From: Buxus sempervirens
Taxonomy: Eukaryota > Streptophyta > Magnoliopsida > Buxales > Buxaceae
DNA: 64,000 bases
Direction of reading: 5' to 3'
Assembly (NCBI GenBank): GCA_947561395.2
Contig: OX387182.1
Span: 32,047,949 to 32,111,948, forward strand
Shown here: positions 1-10,689 of the stretch, piece by piece
Layout of the letters: every line of letters begins with the position of its first letter
Position numbering within the stretch: position 1 is the first letter of the stretch
Notes under the pieces: model-generated
What the model was told of the DNA's origin: nothing
What the model saw: the letters and a program-made list of their open reading frames with translations, nothing else
The model's database searches: none
Made by a program: the position numbers and the translations under genes

Positions 1-1189
1 CGAATTTTTCCAAGATATTTACAAAAGCTGTAAAGAATTCATCCTTAAGGCTGTTGGGAGCCAAAAGGGAGGATACAAATTGCTTTCAAAGTGGGTAGGT
101 TAAAAAATTCCTAGATCTAGGGTTTAGTGCCCATATTCTGACCTGGCATGCTTTCATCTATCTATCTGATCTAGCCGGTTTTCATCTGCTCTAAAAGACC
201 AATCTGGACTTAAAGTGCTCCCAGCGGACTCTAATGGGTCAAGACCCATAGCATACAGGACTCCATGCATGGATTTGGGGTGGTTCCCCGGATCAAAATT
301 AGGTGAGCTTCCTAAATTAGGGCTGAGGTTGCCCGTGATCTAGGGTTTACTCAATTTGATGCAAAAAGCGGGGGTTGCTGCCCCTAATGGACTCTGGATT
401 TTATTCCGATTTTACTCCTCTTATATTCATCATTCACAACCTTCTCACCCTCGCATGCTCAACGCAAAGTTTACTCAAAAACGTTTGGTGGGAAAGATAC
501 CCAGCCCGAGACATAAGCCTACAAGGGTCTGGACCAGTACTGGATCCTCGCGTGCCACGGCAAGAAACCAGTGGTGCTAATGGACTCCAGAAAACTGGGG
601 GGATGGGTTTACCCTACTTTCCCCGGCAAGCCACGGGAGCGTAGGTGCTAATACCATCCCAAAGATCAGTTCATAGGAATAAGAAGGGTAGGCTGCTAGA
701 GAGGTCTAAGTTTTGGTAAAGAAGTTGCAATATCCAATTCACTCATTCATTCAGGTCAAATCATCCACGTAGCCTCCCTCGTGCGTGTCACCCCACACAG
801 TTTATCACACAATAACGGGAAATAAAAAATCCATCCACGGTGTGGTGGTGTGCCCGTGTGTGCAGTTGGGCTGCGTGCTGTGTCTACACGGGTGAGTTTT
901 GTCTGGATTTCGTCAATAAAGGGATTGTTACCGTCTCGTATAGTAAGGTGCAGAATTGACACGTAATACGAGGCTCTGGGATAGTCCCCAGGTAAGTGGG
1001 GGGTCACAAGGGACCGCTTAAATCCCACTTGCCTTAGTCAATTATCGCATCCCTTTGACAGGACTCCCAGAACGCGTATTTACGTGTATTCTGTATCTTA
1101 CTAAACGAGGTAGTAAGAAACCCTAAATATCGACTAAATCCCTCTTAAGCTGACTCAATCTAACCAGGGTCCTACTGGGTTGAGATTCG
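1..1189 (-). other. Ogre A 5' leader (untranslated)
   Basis: This non-coding leader runs downstream of the primer-binding site of element A. It aligns by eye with the leaders of B (about 7030-8380) and C (about 43900-45415). The best conserved part is 481-660, which includes a perfect 10-bp palindrome, CCAGTACTGG, at 534-543. Short open frames here are not supported as genes because they are not shared between the three copies. Confidence 0.7.
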
Positions 1190-1207
1190 TCCCCAGCGGA
1201 GTCGCCA
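1190..1207 (-). other. Primer-binding site, element A
   Basis: The minus strand reads TGGCGACTCCGCTGGGGA, three bases from the LTR end. It would pair with the 3' end of a tRNA ending in CCA. Ogre elements are reported to use tRNA-Arg; I recall that assignment and did not test it. The same site recurs in B and C, which fixes the LTR boundary. Confidence 0.85.
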
Positions 1208-2239
1208 GGCTGTGCGCACGTTGGAAACGCGGCACGAGAGAATTCGGAGTCGCCACCGCCTGATGGCGTGCAGGCGGACACCTTGGTGCCTAATCTTGTC
1301 TATTAGTCTGGTCTGCTGCTTGAGATTCTAAGTCGGTTCTTGGTTGCGGTCTGGGGAAGTCCATAGACACCCTAGTCCGCCCCGTCGAGTGATGGGTCCC
1401 GTGGATTCCCTGGTTTGAGTCAGCTTGCTTTGGTCTCACCCGATTCCTAATCCGACATGCAAATTGGTTAAGTCTGTCGAGACCTCTTGAGTGGTTTGGG
1501 TCCCTTTAATTGCTTTTATCTTGCTTGATTTAGGTGATCTGAGTCTGATAGGGTGGGCCCCGTTGGAAGGCCCATGGTGTCCTTGGTGGGCTCAGTCAAG
1601 CCCATATACCCTTGGTGGGCCTCTGTCTAGTCTTAAGAGACCCTTTGGGCTTAGGTTAGTGAGTTAGTTTTACTTAATTGTTTAAGTTGGAATTTTAGGT
1701 GATTTTCATGCAAAAGGTTGGTCTGCATTGGTTGGCGGGCCCCGGGGTGGGCCCCCATGATGGATGCCAAAAAATGTTTTCAATTTATTTTAGTTAAATC
1801 TGCCAAGATGACTTGGGCACTGGGCTTGGGGCACGTAATCCAACTTTGGGCTTGAAAGCCCGATTATTTGAAGTCTAGGGTTTGCACCCCAACTTGGTTG
1901 ATTAGTGGGCTTTGGCGGGCCCGATAGGCCCTAACCTTGGGTCTTGGCCAAACCATGCAGTTTAAACATTATTCCACAAAAGGGGTTCGGGTGGGCCGCA
2001 TTGGGTTTGGCCCACTCGGTTCGGTTAATTTATTTATCTTGCTTGTTTACATGCAAACGGATTTATTGGGCTGGGTGGGACCCATTGGAAGGCCCACGGG
2101 CATTCCAAGTTGGACCGGCGGTCCATGTCCCAAGTTGGGTTTCTGGGCGACCTGGAAACCCTTTTGGTTTAATTGGTTTTGCTAAAAAAGACATGAAAAT
2201 TCGGCAAGGAACACCAAAATTATGAAAACTGCATTTTTA

Positions 2240-2312
2240 TCATGTATCCGGCCTTAGTTGCCGGATACACACAACCCATAGGTGATCCGCCCTGGGTTGC
2301 CGGATCACCCTG
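2240..2312 (-). repeat. U5-side palindrome tags of LTR A
   Basis: Two palindromes, with arms GTATCCGG/CCGGATAC and GTGATCCG/CGGATCAC (second arms imperfect), match the class of the U3 tags of the same LTR. They lie about 1.6 kb downstream of the TATA box. Confidence 0.7.
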
Positions 2313-3594
2313 AAATGGTCTGTTTTGGAGCTTTACCCATTGGGGTGGTTTCCAGGGGCCTCCTAGGGCCTTCTACTAGTCAGGTGGGCCCTCGGGCAGG
2401 CCCACATTGGTTCAGTTTTGGGGCGGAGCCTTGTTTGGCTTCCTTTTTTTGATTTACAGCAAGGTAGGAGGGTGGTGGGGGGCATGATGATGCATTCTCA
2501 TAAAAAACAGTGGGTCATGGGGGGAGGTAACATGGCAAAGAGGGGTCACATGCACACATGCATATACCATGAGAGAACAAACCAAGCAAAACATGACCAA
2601 GTGTGTGTGTGAGGGGACTTGCATGCATGAGGTAATATGCTGGTCTAAGTGAGTGCAATGGCCATAGAGTTAGCATGTGGATGGTGCGACATGGCAAGGA
2701 AGAGAGAAGGAGCCTGCTGCTGTTTCCAGCAGCAAGCCCAGGCAACCATGATGGAGGAGCTATAGGTGGGGGGGCTTCTAAGTAGTCCTAACAGCAGCAT
2801 TGGGAGGGGGACTCATGCTGGGACTCCTGCGTGGGCATGCAAACCTGCTGGGAACATACTTACAAGAATGGGGTTGTGGGGTGTGGGGAGCATACTTATA
2901 AACATACACCAAGAAGAAAGAAACAACAAGTAAACAAAGCCAAGGTTAGTACACATCACCACCAGCATGCTGGGTTTGGTAGAACAAAGGCAGCAGCCAT
3001 GCATGCTGTAACCACAACCCAGAACAGCAAGTTAAGGGAGGGTTAGGGGGTGAGGGAGCATGCAAATCACTCCACACAGCAGCATACCAGCCTCATGGCC
3101 TGGTGAGCATGCATTGATACACAAAAAACAGCAAGCTCTAAAAAAACATGTGCACTCGTACCCAATAACAACAGCAAGCAAGTTAGCAGTGAAAATAATG
3201 GCTAGAACAAGGCCATGACCAGCAACCAAACATCAAAGAAAAATACATCAGAAGAGGTGAGAAGAGAGAAGAAATATGAAGGGAGTGGGGGGCTGTTATA
3301 AGGGTACATTGGGTCATGAATTGGGAAGGAACATGCTCCTTCTGAAGGGTGCTTAAAACCAACTCAAGAGCAGCAACTTAAAGCATACCAAAAGATGCAT
3401 AAAACTAAGCCCTTGTACTCCCAACACAAACATATGTGGCCTTCTTACCCATGGTGGCATCCATGCCATAAAAAGTGAACCACAAGCATGCACAAAGCAC
3501 ATGGAGACAAACCCATACCAAGAAGGAAACAAATGTAGAAGAATTTTCAGAAAAATCTGATTTTAACATATATATGATACGAGGTAATAAGAAA

Positions 3595-3892
3595 CCTTAC
3601 CTGATGTGTGCCACAGATTTCTGAGGTGTGCTTCAACCTCCTTTAGGCGTGGATGGAGCTGGGACGCTCCTTTGCAACCCCCAACAGCAGCTAACCTCCT
3701 TGGACTTTGGTGAGGAGGTGGAGAAGAAGAAGAAATAAGAGGTTGGATGGTCTTGCAAAGGTGTGGGGGGGTTATGGAAGGCAAAGGGGGTTGAAGGAGG
3801 CAAGGTTCAGGTGGGAACAAGTGCTGGAAGAAAGCTGAGAAACAGCAAAAGAAGCCAACCCCCGGCCAGAGGTGGCTGCTGTGCTTTTATAG
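3595..3892 (-). promoter_or_regulatory. LTR A promoter: TATA box and splice donor
   Basis: The minus strand has CTATAAAAGCAC at 3892-3881. About 285 nt downstream is CAG/GTAAGG (exon end at 3601), followed by an ATATATGTTAAAA motif. The same TATA-donor-AT motif order recurs in LTRs B, C, D, E, F and H. This suggests a 5' UTR intron that begins inside the LTR. The acceptor was not identified. Confidence 0.6.
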
Positions 3893-3902
3893 AAAAACTT
3901 AA

Positions 3903-4148
3903 TGTATCCGGCATTAAATGCCGGATACAGTACATGTCCTTTGTATCCGGCATTTAATGCCGGATACACTGAGCCTCCTTTGTATCCGGCATAAGATATC
4001 GGATACGAACAAAATTATTTGAAAATTTTAATGCGGTCGCGAATTTGTCGGGGAATCGGCGCGAATCTCGCCGAGCAAATCTTTGTATCCGACATTTGAG
4101 TCCGGATATGAAGAGGGGCAAGTGTATCCGGCATTAAATGCCGGATAC
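3903..4148 (-). repeat. U3 palindrome tags of LTR A (TATCCG class)
   Basis: Five palindromes of about 25 bp lie just upstream of the TATA box. Typical arms are GTATCCGGCA and TGCCGGATAC around an AT-rich centre. The arms vary between copies. The same word recurs downstream in this LTR at 2240-2312. Confidence 0.8.
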
Positions 4149-4735
4149 AAATCAAAAAATTACGAATTTGCCCCTCGACTTGACCGATTCGACCGATTTG
4201 ACACTTTTGGATATCTACGGATTGCCCCCTGCGAAATTTTGCTTTAAACCTGGGATATTTTGCATTTTTGGATATTTACAGATTGCCCCTCGAGATACTT
4301 TCTTGCGCCACTTGTCACGTGTGCGGCTTCTTGCCAAGTGTGCAGTTTCCGGCTTTTTTGCTTGGAAACTTCGACGGCTCATATCTCCTTCATCCGGACT
4401 CCGATTTGAGCAAATTCAGTTGCGTTGGACTCGTATCGGAGCCCTCTATCCAATGATATGGAGATAAGCACCTGGATCGTGGTTCGAAAAAAAAGTCAAC
4501 CTTCGGCTCCTCTTTAAGTTTGACCGGCCCACAGAACCTTCATCCAGACTCCGATTCTAGCAAACTCAGTTGCGTTAGACTCGTGTCGGGATTCTCTATC
4601 CATTGAGATAAATCAAGGCGGTCAATTATCATTTGATCAAAAAGTCATTTTTCCACCCCTTAGGGTTTAACTTTCTGTTTAGTGTTTGAATTTCCGACTC
4701 TTCCGGGAGTGCAAAAATGAGGTGCTTACACACAG

Positions 4736-5395
4736 CTTACAATCACAATTTTACCCCATCATGGCCCCAAAGTATGATCTCAGATGTGCCATTGGGCAGC
4801 CAGTTCCATCAAACTTCTTGAAGTCGGGACACCTGAACTTCGCTGGAAGTCATATGTTGGGGAAGAAACATAAATTGTCAACTGTCATCCTTCCTGGCAC
4901 TGTTCCTCTTTTCAGTTCTTGCCATTCTGCTCTGAGGTCATTGATCATGGCACTAACTTCAGGCGAGATGCCCCTGGTCTTGACTCTTTGTCTATGCCAT
5001 TCCTCTTCTTCTTCATGGTTTATCTCCGGGATGTGCGGGAGATGTAGTGCTTCTTCAGGAGGTGGCTGATGCGGCTGCTGATCTTGCGGCATAGCTGGAG
5101 GTGGAACTTGTGGAGGGAAAGCCAGCAGAGGCATTGGGTAGACCAGTCCTAGTGGGGCATGCGGTGGCCCTGGCGGTCCATGCGGCAATTGTTGTGGTTC
5201 TCCTTGAGGTTGAGGGATGACCTGTTGTGGCATCTGTCTAATCAAGCTTTAGAGCAGCTGGGTGATTTGCCCAATATGCTGAGTTAAGTTCATGATTACT
5301 GGCTCATCCTCAATCTGGCGCTGAGGCAGAGGCTGTTGCGGTGCTGGAGGTTGTGGTACTAGTGGTTGAGGCATAGGTGGCTCCTCTGGATTCAT
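4736..5395 (-). pseudogene. Ogre B gag remnant (N-terminal part)
   Basis: The gag protein forms the retrotransposon particle. The remnant has a proline/glutamine-rich N-terminal part (PPPAMPQDQQPHQPPPEEA), then the start of the conserved Tat/Ogre gag core (CFFPNI, followed by PAKFRCPDFKKFDGTGCP). The same core is seen in gag of D and C, which supports the family call. It ends where element A is inserted. It is broken, with about two further interruptions. The start was chosen at MNPEEPPMPQP by analogy with the other gag starts. Confidence 0.75.
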
Positions 5396-5689
5396 CCTTG
5401 CGTGGGATCTCAGCAGATATGGGCTTCGATTAGCACTGGTTGGAATGCGTTCAACCTAGGGGTAAAAATAAAAATAAAAAGGAAAAGGCAAAACAAAAAC
5501 ATGTTAGTTTCTTCCGAAAATGGTCTGCTCCTGTGCTAGGGCAGTCGTGTGTGGCCAGAAAGTGCTGCTTTTAATAAAAAGGTAAACTTTGCCCTGTGCT
5601 GGTGTTGTGAGTGGTGAAAAAGAATCTTCGCACTGTGGATAGTGCTGCGACGGTGTATGGCGAACGCCGTGAATGGCTATGCATGAAAA

Positions 5690-6030
5690 AGAAACATCTT
5701 GAAAGCTGTGCTATCCTATGTATGGGAAGGGTAGCCCAAGGGTGAAGGCCGTATATGTCCTTGAAAGCTGTGCTATCCCGTGTATGGAAAGGGTAGCCCA
5801 AGGGTGGATGCCGTGTATGGCCTTCTTGAAAGCTGTGCTATCCCATATATGGGAAGGGTAGCCCAAGGGTGGATGCCGTGTATGGCCTTCTTGAAAGCTG
5901 TGCTATCCCGTATATGGGAAGGGTAGCCCAAGGCTGGATGCCGTGTATAGCCTTCTTGAAAGTTGTGCCATCCCGTATATGGGAAAGGTAGCCCAAGGGT
6001 GGATGCTGTGTATGGCAAAAATTCATTTGA
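5690..6030 (-). repeat. Hairpin array B1 (about 70-bp tandem units)
   Basis: About five tandem units of roughly 70 bp share 'cttgaaagctgtgctatccc'. Each holds two small hairpins. One has stem TCCC/GGGA around gtatat or atatat (for example 5841-5854), nested in GCTA/TAGC (5837-5862). The other has stem GCC/GGC around gtgtat. Open frames across it reflect the repeat period and are not evidence of a gene. Confidence 0.85.
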
Positions 6031-6049
6031 CAATTTTTTAGGGTGTCGC

Positions 6050-6850
6050 GAATGACACAATGATTTTTGAAATCTTGGTTTTGGTGCCATGAATGGCAAA
6101 GGGAATTTTTGAAAATCTTTTATTGGTCTGTGCCGTGAATGGCACATGGATTTTTTTGAGAATCTGGTGAAGCGCCGTGGATGGTAGTATGAATTTTGAA
6201 ATCTCTCTTTCTCTTTTGTTTTATACCATGAATTGCAAAGGAGTTTGAAAACTTCATGATTTGTGCCGTGGATGGCAAAGTGAGTTTGAAAATTTTAGGA
6301 CCGTGCCGATGGTACAATGACCCTTTGGAAATTTTGTGAGCGTGCCATGGATGGCACAAGGATCTTGAAAGGTCAGTTTAAAACACTTTTTGGAAATCTT
6401 TTCTAAGGTTTTGCCGTTTGACGGCGAAATCCGAAATCATGACGTGACTGGCAAATTTTGAAATCATTGCTATGAAATAGCAAAATTTGGAGACCATTGG
6501 AATTGGTTCCACAAATCATGCCGTGGATGGCATTGCTTCAGTTGAAACGGATGCATGCCACTAGAAGGCAATTCGATGTTTCTCCTAGATGACAACTCGA
6601 TATAACCATGGAAAGTGGTTTATCGTGGGTCACGGGAGATTTCTTGCAACTGTACGTCGTGAAAGACGATTTCGATGTAGGCCCGGAGGCCACTTTAATC
6701 TGTGCTTTTTGAAAACAAAGTGCAACTCGGAAGGCGGCTTGATGTACACCCGAAGGCGACTTGATGTATTCCCTGAGGCACTTTAATGTACACCCGGAGG
6801 TGATTTGATGTATGCCCTGAGGCACCTTGATGTACGCCCGAAGGCGATTT
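6050..6850 (-). repeat. Hairpin array B2 (variable stems)
   Basis: This is a run of short hairpins, each followed by AT-rich linker. Examples are GTGCC/GGCAC around gtgaat (6130-6145), GCCG/CGGC around tttga (6413-6425), TTGCTA/TAGCAA around tgaaa (6467-6483), AACCA/TGGTT around tggaaag (6604-6620), CGTG/CACG around ggt (6624-6634) and CGTC/GACG around gtgaaa (6655-6668). From about 6720 the units become 'gatgtacacccgaaggcgac'-like direct repeats. It occupies the place of the ORF1-gag spacer. Confidence 0.75.
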
Positions 6851-6859
6851 GATTTTGAA

Positions 6860-8380
6860 AATTCTTTTTGTGCATTTTTTAAAGCAGTTTTGACCAAAAG
6901 TGTTGGCATAAGAGTTGGTGCACTTGTGATGTGCAAATGATTCATGCATGTGCGGGAAGGTAAGGGCAAGTGTTGCAGGGCTTACCCTCCTCAGACATTG
7001 TACCAAGCAAAATACACAAACAGAATTGAAATGCGTGGGCAGCCCTAAAGGGGTTGGTGCCAGTGAAGGCACGACTCTTAGACGTACTTATGTAAGGAAG
7101 CACATCCGAGTCCAAATCAGTTTTTCCACCTTTCGCCTGTTCTTTCATCTGCTCTGAACAATCTGTGCTTTCTGATTAAAGAGATGCTTACAACTTGCCA
7201 ACGAGGGCGAAATCACTTAAAGCTTCAAAAGCTGGAAAAGTGTTCGATCCCAGGGTTGTTGGGAACCTTAGGACAGGATACAATTGATTTCAAAAGGGGT
7301 AGGCTGAAAAGTCCTAGGTCTAGGGTTTCACTGCCCCTGCTCTGATCTGGCTTGCTTTCATCTGCTTTTTCTGATCTGGCCGGCTTTCATCTGCTCAGAA
7401 GGACTGATCCAAACTCGAGGTGCTTTCAGCGGACTCAATAGGTCAAGGCCCACGACACACAAAACTCAATGCTTGGATCTGGGGTGGTTCCCCTGATCAA
7501 AGTTTGGTTGGCTTCTTGAATTAGGGCTGAGGTAGCCCATGATCTAGGGTTTACTTAGTTGGATGCAAAAAGCGGGGGTTGCTGCCCCTGATGGACTCTT
7601 GGGTTTTATTCCAATTTTACTCCTCTTGTATTCATCATTCACATCATCATCGCAATCACAAAGCATGGTTTGTTAAGAAACGTTAGGTGGGGAAGGATAC
7701 CCAGCCCAAGACATAAGCCTACAAGGGTCTGGACCAGTACTGGATCCTCGCGTGCCACGGCAAGAAACCTGTGGTGCTAATGGACTCCAGAAAACTGGGG
7801 GGATGGGTTTACCCTGCTTTCCCCGGCAAACCACAGGAGCGTAGATGCTAATACCATCCCAAAAGTCAGTTCATAGGAATCAGAAGGGTGGCTGCTAGAG
7901 AGGTCTAAGTCTTGGAGAAGAAGAAGCAATATCCGTACTCATACATTCAGGGTCGGATCATCCACGTAGTCCCCCTAGTGCGTGTCACCCCACGCAGTTT
8001 ATCACATAAACGGGAAAGGAAAATCCATCCACGGTGTGGTGGCATGCCTGTGTGTGCAATTGGGTTGAGTGCTGTGTCCACACGAGTGAGCTCTTGTCTG
8101 GATTTTGTTGATCAAAGGAATTTTTCTATCTCATAAAGTAAAGTGCAGAACTGGCACGCAATACGAGGTTCTGTGAGAGTCCCCAGGTAAGTGGAGGGTC
8201 ACAGGGAACTACTTAAATTCCACTTTCCTTAGGCAATTATCTCGTCCTTTTGACAAGACTCCCCAGAAAGTGTATTTGCGTATATTCCACGTTTTACTAA
8301 AACAAGATAGTAAAATCCTAAAACCAACTAAATCCCTCTTGGGTTGACTTATTCTAACCAGGGGTTCTATTGGGTTAGGG
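6860..8380 (-). other. Ogre B 5' leader
   Basis: This leader is homologous to those of A and C. The conserved island lies at 7681-7870 with the palindrome CCAGTACTGG at 7734-7743. The part at 7030-7120 matches 44080-44160 of element C. No gene is supported. Confidence 0.7.
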
Positions 8381-8398
8381 GTCCCAGCAGAGTCGCTA
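8381..8398 (-). other. Primer-binding site, element B
   Basis: The minus strand reads AGCGACTCTGCTGGGAC beside the LTR end, a diverged copy of the site in A and C. Confidence 0.7.
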
Positions 8399-9454
8399 AG
8401 CTGTGCGCATGGGTCGCACAGCGTGGGCGCGAGCCTCCGGAAGGGTAATATGGGAGGGTTGGAGTCGCCACTGCCTGATGAGGTGCAGGCAAACACCTGA
8501 GTGCCTACGTTTGTCTAGTACGCAGTCTGCGGCTTGAGATTCTAAGTAGGGTCTCGGTTACAGTCCGGGGAAGTCTGTAGATAGCCCGGTCCACGCCATT
8601 CAGATTACGGGTCCCATGGGTTTCCTGGTTTGAGTCAACTTTGGTCTTGGTCTATCTCACCCGATTCCTAAACCGATATGCAATATTTGATTAAGTCTGG
8701 TCGGGACCGCCTGATTGGTGTGGGTCCCTTTGATTTGATTTTATCTTGTTTATTCCAAGTGATCTAAGTCTAGTGTGTGGGCCCCGTTGGAAGGCCCATA
8801 GGACTCCAATTTGGTCTTTAGTGAAAGCCCAAGTCCCGTTTGGGGTTACGTTGGATAACCCCTTTCAGTTTTGGTTGATTTTATTTACAGTTCAAGTTGG
8901 GGATTAAATAATTTACATGCAAAAGTGGGCCTGGAGATAGTTTGTGGGCCCATTGGGAGGGCCCCACAGTGGTTGCCAAGTGATTTTGATTTATCTTCAT
9001 TTATTTGTGCCAAAGTGGACTAGGCATGGGCTTGGGGCCCATTGCCTAGATTTGGGCTTGGAAGCCCAAGGCAAGAGTGGATTAGGGTTTTGGACCCTGT
9101 CCTTTGGTTTTGTGGGCTTCCCTTGAAGGGAGATGGGCCCAATAGGCCCAAGCCCAAGTCACGGCAAAACCATCTAGCCTATCCAGCATGCTTCAAATTG
9201 GGCTTTTTGGTAGGCCTCAAATGGTGTGGCCCATTGGATTTATTTAATTTATCTTTTTTTAATCTAAATGAACTAGTTGGACTGGATGGGCCTCGTTGGA
9301 AGGCCATCGATTCTCAAACTGGACCTATTGGGTGCAAGGCCCATGCTGGGTCTCGGGTTGACCCGAAACCCGGTTGGGTTAATCGGTATATTCAAAAGAG
9401 AGGCTGGAAATCGGCTAAGGGGCTAAAAACACCGAAAAACAGGTTTTCTGGGTA

Positions 9455-9560
9455 TAACCGAAATTCAATTTCGGTTATACCAAAAGCACAATATGACTGA
9501 AATTAAATTTCGGTCATACTGCATTCACTGCATAACCGAAATTCAATTTTGGTTATGCAC
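9455..9560 (-). repeat. U5-side palindrome tags of LTR B
   Basis: Three palindromes of the same ACCGAAATT word lie about 0.9-1 kb downstream of the TATA box, matching the U3 tags of the same LTR. Confidence 0.8.
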
Positions 9561-10197
9561 GAAACACTATTTGCCCGACCTGAGTTCTCGAGCAAACACA
9601 GAAAATAACTTTTTTGGTTTTTTGAAAGGGGAACTGGTTCCCAGGGCCTCCAGGGATGTTGGGGAGCTGCATGGGCCCACAGTGGTATGGGATGGAGGGA
9701 ATGACCCCTTTAGGTCACTTGGGATTTTTAGGAGTCAAAGGGAAGGGGATCATGCCACACAAAACATACATGTGAGATTTCTAATCCCAGGCATGCATGA
9801 TTCATGGTATAGCAGGCATGTAAAGAAAACCATCATAACCTAAGTTAGCATGCAAATAAAGAAAGGATAGTGGGGGTTTTATTGGGATACATCGGATTTA
9901 AGGGGAAGAGGGGAACATGCTCCCCTTTCAAATAATCATGTGGGACCACCATTCATAGAACACTTGGGTGTGGACTCGAAAAAATGCTTCCATGGACTCT
10001 CCTCCCTTCTTTTCGAACTTTGACCCTTCCCCTTACCATGGGATCATGTTCTCGTGAAGAAAAAGGAGAGGGAAGAAGAGGGGGATGAAGAAAACATGCT
10101 CCCAAAAGGAAGATCAGCAAGTCAACAAAAGGAAACCAAAATCATATGCTCAAATCACTCCCATTTTTATATATGTATAATAAAACACAGTGGGGAG

Positions 10198-10492
10198 ACT
10201 TACCTTGGGGCTGGAAAGCCTCCTTGGGTGGTGTTGATCTCCTTTGGTGGCAACACAGTGGCTAGGGCACCTCCTTTTGGCGCCAAAGAGCTCCTCCAAG
10301 TTTCTTTCTTGAGCAAAAGTGGAGGAAGGGGGTGGGAATGGCTTAGATGTGTTTTTGAAAAGGATTTGAAGGTTTTGGAGTGAGGGAGAGGGTAAAGGAG
10401 GAGGGACGAGCAAGGTAGAGGAGAGAGGGGAGAGATCCAAGGGCCAAAATAGCCAACCCCTTTCAAATGAGCGGCTGAAGCCCTTTTATAGA
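10198..10492 (-). promoter_or_regulatory. LTR B promoter: TATA box and splice donor
   Basis: The minus strand carries TATAAAAGGG (10492-10481). About 285 nt downstream is CCAAG/GTAAGT (intron start 10203), followed by ATACATATATAAAAATG. The order and spacing match the other LTRs. Confidence 0.6.
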
Positions 10493-10502
10493 CGAAAAAT
10501 GA

Positions 10503-10607
10503 ATAACCGGAATTGAATTTTGGTTATGAAGGAAATATAGTATAACCGAAATTTAATTTCGGTTATACTAAAGACCATGTGTAACCGAAATTGAATTTCG
10601 GTTACAC
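10503..10607 (-). repeat. U3 palindrome tags of LTR B (ACCGAAATT class)
   Basis: Three palindromes with arms of the type TAACCGAAATT/AATTTCGGTTA lie just upstream of the TATA box. Confidence 0.8.
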
Positions 10608-10689
10608 CTTATCCCAACATGTAATCATGAGAAATCTGAGAAGAAATTTCAAATCCAAAGAAAGACCAAATGTGTCAAAATGTCAAAAC

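Larger units (their letters stand above)
1..4730 (-). mobile_element. Ogre-type Ty3/gypsy element A, 5' part
   Basis: This is a Tat/Ogre-lineage LTR retrotransposon on the minus strand. Visible parts are the 5' LTR (1211-4730), the primer-binding site (1190-1207) and about 1.2 kb of leader; the rest lies beyond the window start. The LTR begins on the minus strand with TGTAAGCACCTCATTTTTGC and ends in GTGCGCACA, giving the usual TG...CA ends. It lies directly against the gag remnant of element B, so A inserted into B; the flanking five bases are cacag (4731-4735), but the other copy of the duplication is outside the window. No coding sequence of A is visible. It is a fossil; its integrity cannot be judged from this part. 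Confidence 0.85.
1211..4730 (-). repeat. LTR of element A (5' LTR, 3.5 kb)
   Basis: The LTR is complete by its TG...CA ends. Read on the minus strand it holds: tandem U3 units containing 'aactcagttgcgtt' (about 4380-4630), five TATCCG palindromes (3903-4148), a TATA box (3883-3892), a splice donor (GT at 3600/3599), a stretch rich in CATGCATG and CAGCAG words (2450-3400), two more TATCCG/GATCCG palindromes (2240-2312), a stretch dense in GGCCCA (1550-2160), and the conserved U5 block (about 1230-1520). It belongs to the 'TATCCG' class with LTRs C and F. Confidence 0.88.
4731..10610 (-). mobile_element. Ogre-type element B, incomplete
   Basis: This is a second minus-strand Tat/Ogre element. 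From right to left it shows an incomplete LTR (8402-~10610), a primer-binding site (8381-8398), a leader (about 6860-8380), a spacer built of hairpin arrays (5690-6850) and the N-terminal part of gag (4736-5395). Element A is inserted in gag. No ORF1, protease, RT or integrase of B is visible. At about 10610 it abuts plus-strand element D. It is a broken fossil. Confidence 0.8.
8402..10610 (-). repeat. LTR of element B, incomplete
   Basis: The minus-strand LTR ends with a TGCGCACA-like terminus at 8402. It contains the U5 block (about 8455-8730), a GGCCCA-rich stretch (8780-9380), downstream ACCGAAATT tags (9455-9560), a splice donor, a TATA box and upstream ACCGAAATT tags (10503-10607). The U3 start is not present. 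It belongs to the 'ACCGAAATT' class with E and J. Confidence 0.8.

Noticed and set aside
1190-1207. tRNA gene fragment
   Set aside because: Only the 18-nt complement of a tRNA 3' end is present, in the place of a primer-binding site. No cloverleaf can be formed.
2418-3229. Several small open frames in LTR A that could be host genes
   Set aside because: They lie inside an LTR, are not shared with LTRs C and F at homologous positions, and have low-complexity CATGC/CAGCAG composition.
5571-6147. Open frames with repeated 'GIHPWATLPIYGIAQLS'-like peptides
   Set aside because: They reflect the 70-bp unit of array B1. The repeat sits in a non-coding spacer, and no homologous frame exists in C or D.
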